Source of the DNA: Allobosea sp. ASV33
Lineage (GTDB): Bacteria > Pseudomonadota > Alphaproteobacteria > Rhizobiales > Beijerinckiaceae
Direction: 5' to 3'
Assembly (NCBI RefSeq): GCF_016428755.1
Contig: NZ_JAELTI010000002.1
Location: forward strand, 62,001-126,000
DNA length: 64,000 bases
Made by a program: the position numbers and the translations under genes. The notes beneath the pieces were generated by a model that was given only the letters and a program-made list of their open reading frames with translations, made no database searches and was not told where the DNA came from. Positions within the stretch are counted from its first letter, which is position 1. Each line of letters starts with the position of its first letter. This document shows positions 18,085 through 25,666 of this stretch, piece after piece.

Positions 18085-18972
18085 TCAGGCCGATGTCTGA
18101 CGCGACGTCCCCAGAAACCCGGCGATGAAATCGATGGTTTCGTCGCCGGTTCTCAAGCCCAGATGGATGCTTTTCTGAATACCTGACTCGCCGATACGAA
18201 CGGGACGAACGCCGAGCGCCTCCTCCTGCTGGCGCACCAGCCAGTTCGGGATCGCGCTGACCCCGCGACCTGCCGCCACGAGCTGAAGCATCATCTCCGT
18301 GGTCTCGACATTCCGGTGGTGGCGCGGGCGGCTGTTGGCGGGCACCAGGAACTGCGTGAAAATGTCGAGCCGCTCCGGCGGCACCGGGTAGGTGAAGAGC
18401 GTTTCTTCAAGCAGATGTATAGGCTCCGCATGATCTTCGGCTGCCAGTGGATGACCGGCCGGGACGGCGAGCACCAGCTCATAATCGAACACCGGTAGGT
18501 AATGGATTCCCGGCGCCTCGAGCGGGTCCGGCGTGATCAGGATATCGATCTCATATCCCGTCAGGGCTGCCACACCGCCGAAGGCGAATGATGTCGTCAG
18601 TTCCAGGTCCACATTCGGCCAAGCCATGAGATAGGGCTTCGTCACGCCCATCAGCCATTGATGGCAGGGATGACACTCCATACCGATCTTCAAGGACCCG
18701 CGCTGGCCATCGCGATAGTCCGACAGCGCCTCCTCGGCCCTCTCGATCTGGGGCAGAACGCGCTGCGCCAGCGTCACGACGGAGCGGCCGGCCTCGGTGA
18801 GGCGGACCTTGCGGCCGTCCTTCTCCCACATGGCAACGCCATAGCGTTCCTCCAGCTTGCGCACCGTGTGGCTGAGAGCGGATTGCGTGACGTTCAGCCG
18901 CTCCGCCGCAGCCGTCAGGCTGCCCATCCGGTCGACTTCACGCAGGATCGAGAGATGTTGCCTGTCCAGCAT
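18085..18972 (-). CDS. metR: LysR-family regulator, MetR type
   Basis: A 295-residue LysR-type regulator started at 18972 (MLDRQHLSILREVDRMG). The N-terminal helix-turn-helix (SLTAAAERLNVTQSALSHTV) is followed by a sensor domain opening with LKIGMECHPCHQWLMGV. The ECHxCxQWL segment is characteristic of MetR, which senses homocysteine and activates methionine-synthesis genes. It is divergent from mesX-mesD, the methionine synthase genes, which strongly supports this role. A 16-base inverted repeat sits between them and overlaps its own likely -10 site, as expected for autoregulation. Confidence 0.9.
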   Translation of the reverse strand: MLDRQHLSILREVDRMGSLTAAAERLNVTQSALSHTVRKLEERYGVAMWEKDGRKVRLTEAGRSVVTLAQRVLPQIERAEEALSDYRDGQRGSLKIGMECHPCHQWLMGVTKPYLMAWPNVDLELTTSFAFGGVAALTGYEIDILITPDPLEAPGIHYLPVFDYELVLAVPAGHPLAAEDHAEPIHLLEETLFTYPVPPERLDIFTQFLVPANSRPRHHRNVETTEMMLQLVAAGRGVSAIPNWLVRQQEEALGVRPVRIGESGIQKSIHLGLRTGDETIDFIAGFLGTSRQTSA

Positions 18973-19020
18973 CGCTATGCCTGCCCACTTCCCGGCGCTT
19001 GCGGCAACCAATGACGATCA

Positions 19021-19077
19021 CTCATGCATTCATGAGACATTACCATTTTTTGTCAACGATTGCGTCCGCTATAAAGG
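19021..19077. promoter_or_regulatory. metR/mesX divergent control region
   Basis: An inverted repeat CTCATG-CATT-CATGAG lies at 19021-19036 and contains a T-N11-A LysR-type pattern, so it is a candidate MetR site. On the minus strand a perfect TTGACA (19051-19056) stands 17 bases from ATGAAT inside the repeat, a plausible metR promoter. On the plus strand TTGTCA (19050-19055) with a TATAAA/TAAAGG element near 19070-19077 may serve mesX. The two -35 elements overlap, so the regulator could switch between directions. Confidence 0.5.
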
Positions 19078-19202
19078 ACAAAATGTTTTGCCTGAAGACG
19101 GGCAGATGACTGCCGCTGGAGGTAGCCCCGAAGAAAAATGGGGCCATCCTGGAAAAGCAGGCAGTCATCGAAGGATCGTCTTGGAAGTTGGGGTGCCGGA
19201 TC

Positions 19203-20189
19203 ATGACGAGCCAGGATTTCACGTTTAATATCAAAACGATCCGCTTCGACGAGGATTATCATCCCTCGGAGAGCACGCGCGCCACGACCAACTTCGCCAA
19301 CTTGGCCCGGGGCGACAATCGGCGAGAGAACCTGCGCAATGCGCTCAAGATGATCGACAGCCGATTCAACAGCCTGGCGCATTGGGACAATCCGAACGCG
19401 GACCGTTATTCCGTCCAGCTTGAGATCATCTCCGTCGAGATGAACGTCGGCGAGGGCGACACCAGCGGTGCGTTCCCGCTAATCGAGATTTTGAAAACCA
19501 GCATCGTCGACCGCGAGACGAGCGAGGTGACCGAAGGAATCGTCGGAAACAACTTCTCGTCCTACGTCCGGGATTACGATTTCAGCGTTCTTCTCCCGGA
19601 GCACAACAAGAACCGGACCGATTTCAGCACGCCGGAGAAATTCGGCGAGTTGCATGGCAATCTGTTCAAGCTCTTCCTGAACTCGAAGGCTTACAGGGAT
19701 CACTTTAGCAAGCCGCCCGTCATCTGCTTGAGCGCCTCAAGCAGCAAGACCTATCAGCGCACTGACAATCAGCATCCCATCCTCGGCGTCGAGTATGTTC
19801 AGAACGCATTTTCGCCGACGGATGAGTATTTCAGAAAGATGGGTCTGAAGGTTCGCTTCTTCATGCCGCCGAACAGCGTCGCGCCGTTCGCCTTCTACTT
19901 CATGGGCGACATCCTCCGCGACTACACCAATCTGGAACTCATCAGCACCATCAGCACGATGGAGACGTTCCAGAAGATTTATCGGCCCGAAATCTATAAC
20001 GCCAATGCTGCCGCAGGCACCTGCTATCAGCCGAGCCTGAAGAACGAGGATTATTCGCTGACCCGGATCGTCTACGATCGCGAGGAGCGCAGCCGGCTGG
20101 CGCTGGAGCAGGGAAAGTTCGCCGAGGAAAAATTCATCGCGCCCTACAGGACCATGCTCGAGCAGTGGTCTGCCAATTACGCCTCCTGA
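19203..20189 (+). CDS. mesX: MesX (DUF1852), putative oxygenase partner of MesD
   Basis: A 328-residue DUF1852 protein started at 19203 (MTSQDFTFNIKTIRFDEDYH). The family is recognisable from NIKTIRFDEDYHPSESTRAT, TNFANLARGDNRRENLRNAL and the C-terminal AAGTCYQPSLKNEDYSL. Comparative and fitness studies of folate-independent methionine synthases named it MesX and showed that it works with MesD, probably in an oxygen-requiring reaction that supplies the methyl group; its chemistry is unsettled. No membrane segment or signal peptide. mesD follows after 27 bases. Confidence 0.93.
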   Translation: MTSQDFTFNIKTIRFDEDYHPSESTRATTNFANLARGDNRRENLRNALKMIDSRFNSLAHWDNPNADRYSVQLEIISVEMNVGEGDTSGAFPLIEILKTSIVDRETSEVTEGIVGNNFSSYVRDYDFSVLLPEHNKNRTDFSTPEKFGELHGNLFKLFLNSKAYRDHFSKPPVICLSASSSKTYQRTDNQHPILGVEYVQNAFSPTDEYFRKMGLKVRFFMPPNSVAPFAFYFMGDILRDYTNLELISTISTMETFQKIYRPEIYNANAAAGTCYQPSLKNEDYSLTRIVYDREERSRLALEQGKFAEEKFIAPYRTMLEQWSANYAS

Positions 20190-20216
20190 CGAACCGAAGA
20201 CACAAGGCTGCCGATC

Positions 20217-21248
20217 ATGAAGACACTGTTGCCCACCTCGACCGCCGGCAGCTTGCCGAAACCGTCCTGGCTTGCGGAGCCCGAGAAGCTCTGGTCGCCC
20301 TGGAAGCTTCAGGACGAGGAATTGGCCGAGGGCAAGCGTGACGCTCTGCTCCTGTCTCTGGAAGCTCAATCCCAGTCCGGCATCGATATCGTCAGCGACG
20401 GCGAGCAGACGCGCCAGCATTTCGTCACGACGTTCATCGAGAACCTCGACGGCGTCGATTTCGAGAAGCGCGAGACTGTCAGAATTCGCAATCGGTATGA
20501 CGCGAGCGTGCCGACGGTTGTCGGCGCTGTGTCTCGCCCGAAGTCGGTTTTCGTCGACGACGCCAAGTTTCTGCGCCAGCAGACCAGGCAGCCGATCAAA
20601 TGGGCCCTGCCCGGCCCGATGACGATGATCGATACGCTCTTCGACAGCCATTACAAGAGCCGCGAAAAGTTGGCCTGGGAGTTTGCTAAGATCCTCAATG
20701 AGGAAGCCAAGGAACTGGAGGCTGCCGGCGTCGACATCATCCAATTCGACGAGCCCTCGTTTAACGTCTTCTTCGACGAGGTGAACGACTGGGGCATCGC
20801 CACTCTGGAAAAGGCGGCTGAAGGCCTCAAATGCGAGACCGCCGTGCACATCTGCTATGGCTACGGCATCAAGGCCAATACGGACTGGAAGAAGACCCTG
20901 GGTTCGGAGTGGAGGCAGTACGAGCAGACGTTCCCGAAGCTCCAGAAATCCAGCATCGATATCGTCTCGCTCGAATGCCAGAACTCCCACGTTCCGATGG
21001 ACCTGATCGAACTCCTCCGGGGCAAGAAGGTTATGGTCGGGGCCATCGACGTCGCGAGTGACACCATCGAGACGCCCGCGCAGGTCGCCGACACGCTTCG
21101 GAAGGCGCTCAAGTTCGTCGATGCCGATAAGCTCTATCCTTGCACCAACTGCGGAATGGCGCCCCTGTCCCGCCGCGTCGCGAGGGGCAAGCTGAGCGCT
21201 CTGGGCGCAGGAGCAAAGATCGTTCGAGAGGAACTCGGAGCGGCCTAG
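20217..21248 (+). CDS. mesD: Folate-independent methionine synthase (core-MetE type)
   Basis: A 343-residue protein equal to the C-terminal catalytic domain of cobalamin-independent methionine synthase, lacking the MetE N-terminal half that binds folate. The zinc site is visible as His and Cys in VHICYGYG and Cys in YPCTNCGMAPLSRR, with the intervening Glu in SLECQNSH; homocysteine would bind here. DIIQFDEPSFN is the MetE-core Asp/Glu motif. With mesX upstream it belongs to the MesD family, which makes methionine without methyl-folate from an unidentified methyl donor. Confidence 0.93.
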   Translation: MKTLLPTSTAGSLPKPSWLAEPEKLWSPWKLQDEELAEGKRDALLLSLEAQSQSGIDIVSDGEQTRQHFVTTFIENLDGVDFEKRETVRIRNRYDASVPTVVGAVSRPKSVFVDDAKFLRQQTRQPIKWALPGPMTMIDTLFDSHYKSREKLAWEFAKILNEEAKELEAAGVDIIQFDEPSFNVFFDEVNDWGIATLEKAAEGLKCETAVHICYGYGIKANTDWKKTLGSEWRQYEQTFPKLQKSSIDIVSLECQNSHVPMDLIELLRGKKVMVGAIDVASDTIETPAQVADTLRKALKFVDADKLYPCTNCGMAPLSRRVARGKLSALGAGAKIVREELGAA

Positions 21249-21371
21249 CACAGGCGATGTTCGCCGACATGTTGGCGGCCTGATCGCCATCGGGACCGCC
21301 AACAAAGTCAACATGGCGTCCCCGCGCTCGCCGGACGACCGCGACGATCCCGTCGGAATAGTCTTTCAGGC

Positions 21372-21382
21372 GGGGGGGGGGG
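21372..21382 (+). repeat. Poly-G tract (11 bases)
   Basis: A run of 11 G lies in the 210-base gap between mesD and the flavin reductase gene, about 77 bases before its start codon. Such runs are prone to slippage during replication and to miscalling during sequencing. If its length varies in the population it could alter the spacing of an upstream control element. Confidence 0.8.
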
Positions 21383-21458
21383 CCGTAACCGAATGCGAGC
21401 AAGGGATGGCGTGCGACCGCTTCGGTTCTGCCAGTCCCGACTTCGTCGAGAGGCCGAT

Positions 21459-21959
21459 ATGGGGATGATGAACCACAGCTTCGACATCGTGGACAAAGCC
21501 GCATTTCGCAACGGCATGTCGCGCCTCGGCTCGGCGGTCAACGTCGTCACCGCCAGATCCGGTGGCGAGCGTTATGGCTTCACGGCCTCAGCCGTCTGTA
21601 GCGTCAGCGACACCCCAGCGACGCTCCTCGTCTGTATCAATCGTGCGAGTTCGTGTTTCCACGCCTTCGAGAACGCGCGGCATTTTTGCGTGAATACGTT
21701 ACTGCCAGGCCAGGAGGACATCTCCAACGTTTTCGGCGGAAGAAATCCGGTGCGGGACAGGTTCGCGCTTGGCGAATGGAGGGAGGGCCTGACGGGCGTC
21801 CCGGTCTTGGCCAACGCCTCGGTCAGCTTCGAATGCGAGCTCACCAATGCCGTGGACGAGGCAACCCACCGCATCCTCTTCGGGCGCGTCATCGACGTTC
21901 GCGAGCACGAAGAGCAAGCGACGCTGCTCTATTGCATGCGTCGCTATCTAAAGGGATAG
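21459..21959 (+). CDS. Flavin reductase-like protein (FMN-binding)
   Basis: A 166-residue flavin reductase of the HpaC/RutF class, started at 21459 behind GAGAGG. Family motifs are SRLGSAVNVVTARSGGERYG, FTASAVCSVSDTPATLLVCI and HFCVNTLLPGQEDISNVFGG. These small enzymes use NAD(P)H to reduce free FMN or FAD for a partner monooxygenase. Being downstream of mesX-mesD, it is a natural electron supply for MesX if MesX is a flavin-dependent oxygenase. The 210-base gap leaves open whether it is in the same transcript. Confidence 0.9.
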   Translation: MGMMNHSFDIVDKAAFRNGMSRLGSAVNVVTARSGGERYGFTASAVCSVSDTPATLLVCINRASSCFHAFENARHFCVNTLLPGQEDISNVFGGRNPVRDRFALGEWREGLTGVPVLANASVSFECELTNAVDEATHRILFGRVIDVREHEEQATLLYCMRRYLKG

Positions 21960-22040
21960 AGCCCAAGAAACGCGCCGAACGAACCGCTCTGCCCAGGAAT
22001 GATTTCGCACAACGAAGGAGACGCTGTCGGCGAGGCGTGC

Positions 22041-22074
22041 TTGACTCGCCGTTCTGTTTGTTCTCTTTATGTTC
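22041..22074 (+). promoter_or_regulatory. SOS promoter with LexA box (GTTC-N7-GTTC)
   Basis: TTGACT at 22041-22046 and CTTTAT at 22065-22070 form a sigma70-like promoter with an 18-base spacer. GTTC at 22060-22063 and GTTC at 22071-22074 are separated by exactly 7 bases, the alphaproteobacterial LexA consensus, and the box covers the -10 element. It is 22 bases upstream of the first gene of the helicase group, so that group should be damage-inducible. Confidence 0.8.
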
Positions 22075-22095
22075 CATCAATTGAGGACATGACCG

Positions 22096-22329
22096 ATGGC
22101 AGCAGTCGAGGCTTCCCGCCCGCCTGAACCAGATCCGTTTGCCGTTTCCGATGAGGAGGTCGATGCGGTCCTGGAGGAAGCCAGCGGAGATTCCCGGGAG
22201 GCGATCCGGATGGTTCTCCGGGATATTGCTGTCATGGCTGCCGACGCCGATGCAGCTTCGTCGCGCGGTTTCTTGCGCGGTCGCTTTTCGGAGGGGCGGC
22301 GCCGTCCTCGCGTCGTCGACGAAACATGA
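22096..22329 (+). CDS. Small SOS-controlled hypothetical protein
   Basis: A 77-residue acidic-to-basic protein, first gene after the LexA-boxed promoter, with a GAGG-type ribosome site. The N-terminal part is acidic and helical (DEEVDAVLEEASGDSREAIR), followed by VLRDIAVMAADADAASSRG and a basic tail GRFSEGRRRPR. I recognise no named family; small proteins of this sort are common in Hyphomicrobiales. The position before a UvrD-family helicase under SOS control suggests an accessory role in repair, but there is no direct evidence. Confidence 0.7.
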   Translation: MAAVEASRPPEPDPFAVSDEEVDAVLEEASGDSREAIRMVLRDIAVMAADADAASSRGFLRGRFSEGRRRPRVVDET

Positions 22330-22359
22330 GACGGAAGGGAGAGCTGCCGCCCTCGGAGG

Positions 22360-22650
22360 TTGACCTTCGCTGGCCTCACCAGCGCAGTCGAGATCCCGCC
22401 GGGCCATGGGCTCGGCATTGTCCCATCGACAGGACCCCTATCCTCGCTCGCGCCACGGGGCCATGAGGTCGCGTATGACGGCAAGCGATATCGCGTGTTT
22501 TGCTTCTCCGATCCCGATCAGGCCGCGCGCTTCAGGGAGATTATGGGCGGGCTCGATTTCGATCATCGAGATCGCGGCCGCGGAGCCTATTGGGGAACCT
22601 GGTATCGGGGGCGTGGAGCCGCCCGCGATGCCAAGCGCAGCCGATCCTGA
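22360..22650 (+). CDS. Small hypothetical protein in the SOS helicase group
   Basis: Up to 96 residues from a TTG at 22360; the real start may be later. The second half looks properly coding: RGHEVAYDGKRYRVFCFSD, then PDQAARFREIMGGLDFDHRD and WGTWYRG. The first 30 residues are of low quality and may be untranslated. It lies between the 77-residue protein and the helicase in the same direction. No family recognised. Confidence 0.5.
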   Translation: MTFAGLTSAVEIPPGHGLGIVPSTGPLSSLAPRGHEVAYDGKRYRVFCFSDPDQAARFREIMGGLDFDHRDRGRGAYWGTWYRGRGAARDAKRSRS

Positions 22651-22707
22651 CGCGCGCTTATCATTCGACATGGTAGGTTCGGGCGAATCATCATCCAGCA
22701 GATCCTC

Positions 22708-24780
22708 ATGAACGCCGTCGCCCCGATCAGCTATCTCGACACGCTCAATTCGGCGCAGCGGCGCGCCGTCGTTCATGGCGTGGGCGCAATAGTGTCGTCT
22801 CCGCTCCTGGTCATTGCGGGCGCCGGATCGGGCAAGACCAACACGTTAGCGCATCGGGTCGCGCACCTGCTGGTCAGCGGCGCCGACCCGCGGCGCATTC
22901 TGCTGATGACCTTCTCGCGCCGCGCGGCATCGGAGATGGCGAAGCGCGTCGAGCGCATCGCGCGGAAGGTTCTTGGTGACGGTGCCGGGGTGCTGAGCGA
23001 TGCCCTCACCTGGGCAGGCACCTTCCACGGCATTGGAGCCCGGCTCCTTCGGGATTGCGCCGATCAGCTCGGCCTCGACCCTGCCTTCACCATCCATGAT
23101 CGGGAGGATTCTGCCGATCAGATGAACCTGGTTCGCCATGAGCTCGGTTTCTCGAAGACCGAGTCACGGTTTCCGACGAAGGGGACCTGCCTTGCGATCT
23201 ATTCGCGCTGCGTAAACGCGGAAGCGCCCATTGAGGAAGTCCTCGGCCGGTCCTATCCCTGGTGCGTCGCCTGGGCGGCGGAGCTGAAGGACCTCTTCGC
23301 GGCCTACGTCGAGGCCAAGCAGAGCCAGAACGTCCTCGATTACGACGACCTGCTGCTCTACTGGGCGCAGGCGATGACCGACCCGGACATCGCTGCGGAT
23401 ATCGGCGCGCGCTTCGACCATGTGATGGTCGACGAGTACCAGGACACCAACCGCCTCCAGTCCTCCATCCTGCTCGCGCTCAAGCCGGATGGTCGCGGTC
23501 TCACGGTGGTCGGCGACGACGCGCAATCGATCTATTCGTTCCGCGCCGCGAGGGTCCGCAACATCCTCGACTTCCCCGCCGCATTCTCGCCCCCTGCGGA
23601 GGTCGTCACCCTCGACCAGAATTACCGCTCGACCGAGGCCATCCTCTCGGCCGCCAATGCGGTGATCGATCTGGCCACGGAACGTTTTACCAAGAACCTC
23701 TGGACCGACCGCGCCAACGGGTCGCCTCCCCAGCTCGTGCATGTTCGCGACGAGGCCGATCAGGCCCGTTTCATCGCCGATAAGGTCCTCGAGAACCGCG
23801 AAGGCGGCTCGACGCTGAAGCAGCAGGCGATCCTGTTCCGGGCGTCGCACCATAGCGGTCCGCTCGAAATCGAGCTGACCCGCCGCAACATTCCGTTCGT
23901 GAAGTTCGGCGGGCTGAAGTTCCTCGATAGTGCGCATATCAAGGATCTGCTGGCGATGCTCCGGTTCGTGGAGAACCCGCGGGACAAGGTCGCCGGCTTC
24001 CGCGTGATGCAACTTCTCCCGGGAGTGGGGCCGACATCGGCGCAGCGTGTGCTCGCTCACATCGCACAGGCGGCCTCCCCGATCGAAGCGCTGGAGAACG
24101 CCCCTGCCCCACAGCGCGCCGGCGACGACTGGCCCGGGTTTCTCGCTGCGGTCGCCGAGATCCGCTCCGGCGGCGCTGGCTGGCCCGGTGAGATTGAGCG
24201 CGCCCGGCGCTGGTACGAGCCGCATCTCGAAAGAATTCACGAGGACGCATCCACGCGACAGGCCGACCTGGTGCAGCTCGAGCAGATCGCCAGCGGCTAC
24301 CCTTCCCGGGAGCGCTTCCTAACCGAGCTCACGCTCGATCCCCCCGATGCGACAAGCGACCAGGCCGGGGTACCGCATCTCGACGAAGACTACCTGATCC
24401 TGTCGACAATCCATTCCGCCAAAGGCCAGGAATGGAAGTCGGTCTTCGTCATGAACACCGTCGACGGCTGCCTTCCCATTGACCTTGGGACTGGATCGAG
24501 GGACGAGATCGAGGAGGAACGGCGCCTGCTCTATGTCGCGATGACGCGGGCGAAGGACGACCTTCACCTGATCGTGCCGCAACGCTTTTTCACGTCCGGC
24601 CAGTCCGGAACCGGTGACCGCCACGTTTACGCCAACCGCACGAGGTTCATCCCGAATGGCTTGCTCGGTCATTTCGAGCGGATCGCCTGGCCGATCGCCT
24701 CAGGGACGGAAACCGGCCGGACGCCGAGCGGTGCCCCGAAGGTCGACGTTCGAGCCAAGATGCGCGGCATGTGGAGATGA
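22708..24780 (+). CDS. UvrD/Rep-family ATP-dependent DNA helicase
   Basis: A 690-residue superfamily 1A helicase. The motifs run in order: Q-motif region LNSAQRRAVV (about 13-22), Walker A AGAGSGKT (about 37-44), motif Ia TFSRRAASEM, Walker B/motif II VDEYQDTNRLQ, motif III VVGDDAQSIYSFR, motif IV LDQNYRSTEAIL, motif V STIHSAKGQEWKSVF, motif VI LLYVAMTRAKDDL. It unwinds DNA 3' to 5' in repair or replication restart. The last gene of a LexA-boxed cluster, so it is presumably SOS-induced. Somewhat shorter than E. coli UvrD (720), and its C-terminus lacks a visible RNA-polymerase-binding Tudor extension. Confidence 0.94.
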   Translation: MNAVAPISYLDTLNSAQRRAVVHGVGAIVSSPLLVIAGAGSGKTNTLAHRVAHLLVSGADPRRILLMTFSRRAASEMAKRVERIARKVLGDGAGVLSDALTWAGTFHGIGARLLRDCADQLGLDPAFTIHDREDSADQMNLVRHELGFSKTESRFPTKGTCLAIYSRCVNAEAPIEEVLGRSYPWCVAWAAELKDLFAAYVEAKQSQNVLDYDDLLLYWAQAMTDPDIAADIGARFDHVMVDEYQDTNRLQSSILLALKPDGRGLTVVGDDAQSIYSFRAARVRNILDFPAAFSPPAEVVTLDQNYRSTEAILSAANAVIDLATERFTKNLWTDRANGSPPQLVHVRDEADQARFIADKVLENREGGSTLKQQAILFRASHHSGPLEIELTRRNIPFVKFGGLKFLDSAHIKDLLAMLRFVENPRDKVAGFRVMQLLPGVGPTSAQRVLAHIAQAASPIEALENAPAPQRAGDDWPGFLAAVAEIRSGGAGWPGEIERARRWYEPHLERIHEDASTRQADLVQLEQIASGYPSRERFLTELTLDPPDATSDQAGVPHLDEDYLILSTIHSAKGQEWKSVFVMNTVDGCLPIDLGTGSRDEIEEERRLLYVAMTRAKDDLHLIVPQRFFTSGQSGTGDRHVYANRTRFIPNGLLGHFERIAWPIASGTETGRTPSGAPKVDVRAKMRGMWR

Positions 24781-24856
24781 TCGGGGTGGCCGAGCATGGG
24801 CCTCACCAGGTTGAGATCGAAGTTCCCCCCGCCGGGTTCCAGATGAAGCTCCCGCG

Positions 24857-25072
24857 ATGGAGACATGGTTGCAGGAATGGGAAATCCGTTACCGCATCGG
24901 ATCCTCGCTCGGCGCGACAGGGCAGATGCGCGTTTGCTTCACGGAGGAGAAAATCGTCCGGGCATTCCCGCATTACCACGGCAGCCGGATCGTCCCCGTC
25001 GATGAAGTTGCGGGGGCTCTTGCGGCCGATGCTGATGATGAGGCTTTCTATGACAGCTTGTCGGGCGGTTGA
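24857..25072 (+). CDS. Small hypothetical protein
   Basis: A 71-residue open frame beginning METWLQEWEIRYRIGSSLG and ending DDEAFYDSLSGG. The composition is normal for this genome and the frame has good third-position GC, so I think it is real. It follows the helicase by 76 bases in the same direction and may belong to the SOS group. No recognisable domain. Confidence 0.5.
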   Translation: METWLQEWEIRYRIGSSLGATGQMRVCFTEEKIVRAFPHYHGSRIVPVDEVAGALAADADDEAFYDSLSGG

Positions 25073-25666
25073 CGGCACTGACGTGGCGATGGCCAGCCGA
25101 CGTTGCGCAAAGGCAGGAAGCGTACGCTCGCTCTCGCGCCTCAGTTCCACGCTCGGATGGCGTAGGTGTCCACCAGTTCGGGGTTTCCCTCTACAAATGA
25201 TTGGCAAGCCTGTTTGAGGCTGAAGACTCCTTCGGGCTGTAGTTTGGGTGCTCGCCATCCAGCTTGAGGTCGGCATCGACCATGAGCACTCTCTTTTCGC
25301 CATCAAGATTCATCCGAATGATGCTCGTCGCTTTGGCGTTCTGATGAACGATCATGGTGTTGGCCCGTTGGTGCGGCGGCTTATTCGGCACTCAAGAGTG
25401 AGGTCTTGGCGCAGGTTCCGCAACGGGTCGGGAGCGGAAGTTCGGCGGCAGGATGAGTTTCTGCCGATGCGCGCCAGATCCAGACGCTCGTCATTCTCCA
25501 GTAAGCAGACATTGCGCGAATGGCCGATATCGACCCTTCAGCAGCATTCGCTCAGAAACAGCGAATGCTGCTCATTTGGGCGGCTCGGTCGAAACGCGGC
25601 CGAATAGCCTAGAGCTGGCCTCGACCATTCGAGGTTGCCACGCCGACGCCCTAGCAACCATAAGGA
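25073..25666. other. Gene-poor gap with one strong hairpin
   Basis: I see no convincing gene in these 594 bases. Several short frames on both strands have poor composition. The GC content falls and the stretch looks like decayed coding sequence, with a perfect long inverted repeat near its end (listed separately). Confidence 0.5.
25540..25572. repeat. Perfect 13-bp inverted repeat
   Basis: AGCAGCATTCGCT (25540-25552) and AGCGAATGCTGCT (25560-25572) are exact reverse complements around a 7-base loop. No T-run follows on either strand, so it is not a standard terminator; it could be a dispersed palindromic element or a structured RNA upstream of the ABC exporter, whose start is about 95 bases away. 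Confidence 0.75.

Noticed and set aside
19040-19200. A possible SAM riboswitch in the mesX leader
   Set aside because: Compared mentally with SAM-I and SAM-II cores and found no matching conserved core; the region is better explained by promoters and a MetR site.
19737-21314. A 525-codon frame antisense to mesX and mesD
   Set aside because: Overlaps two recognised genes in full; no start signal or domain of its own.
25191-25391. A 66-codon minus-strand frame with a protein-like centre
   Set aside because: No ribosome site and no similarity that I can recognise; may be a decayed remnant, but not supportable as a gene.
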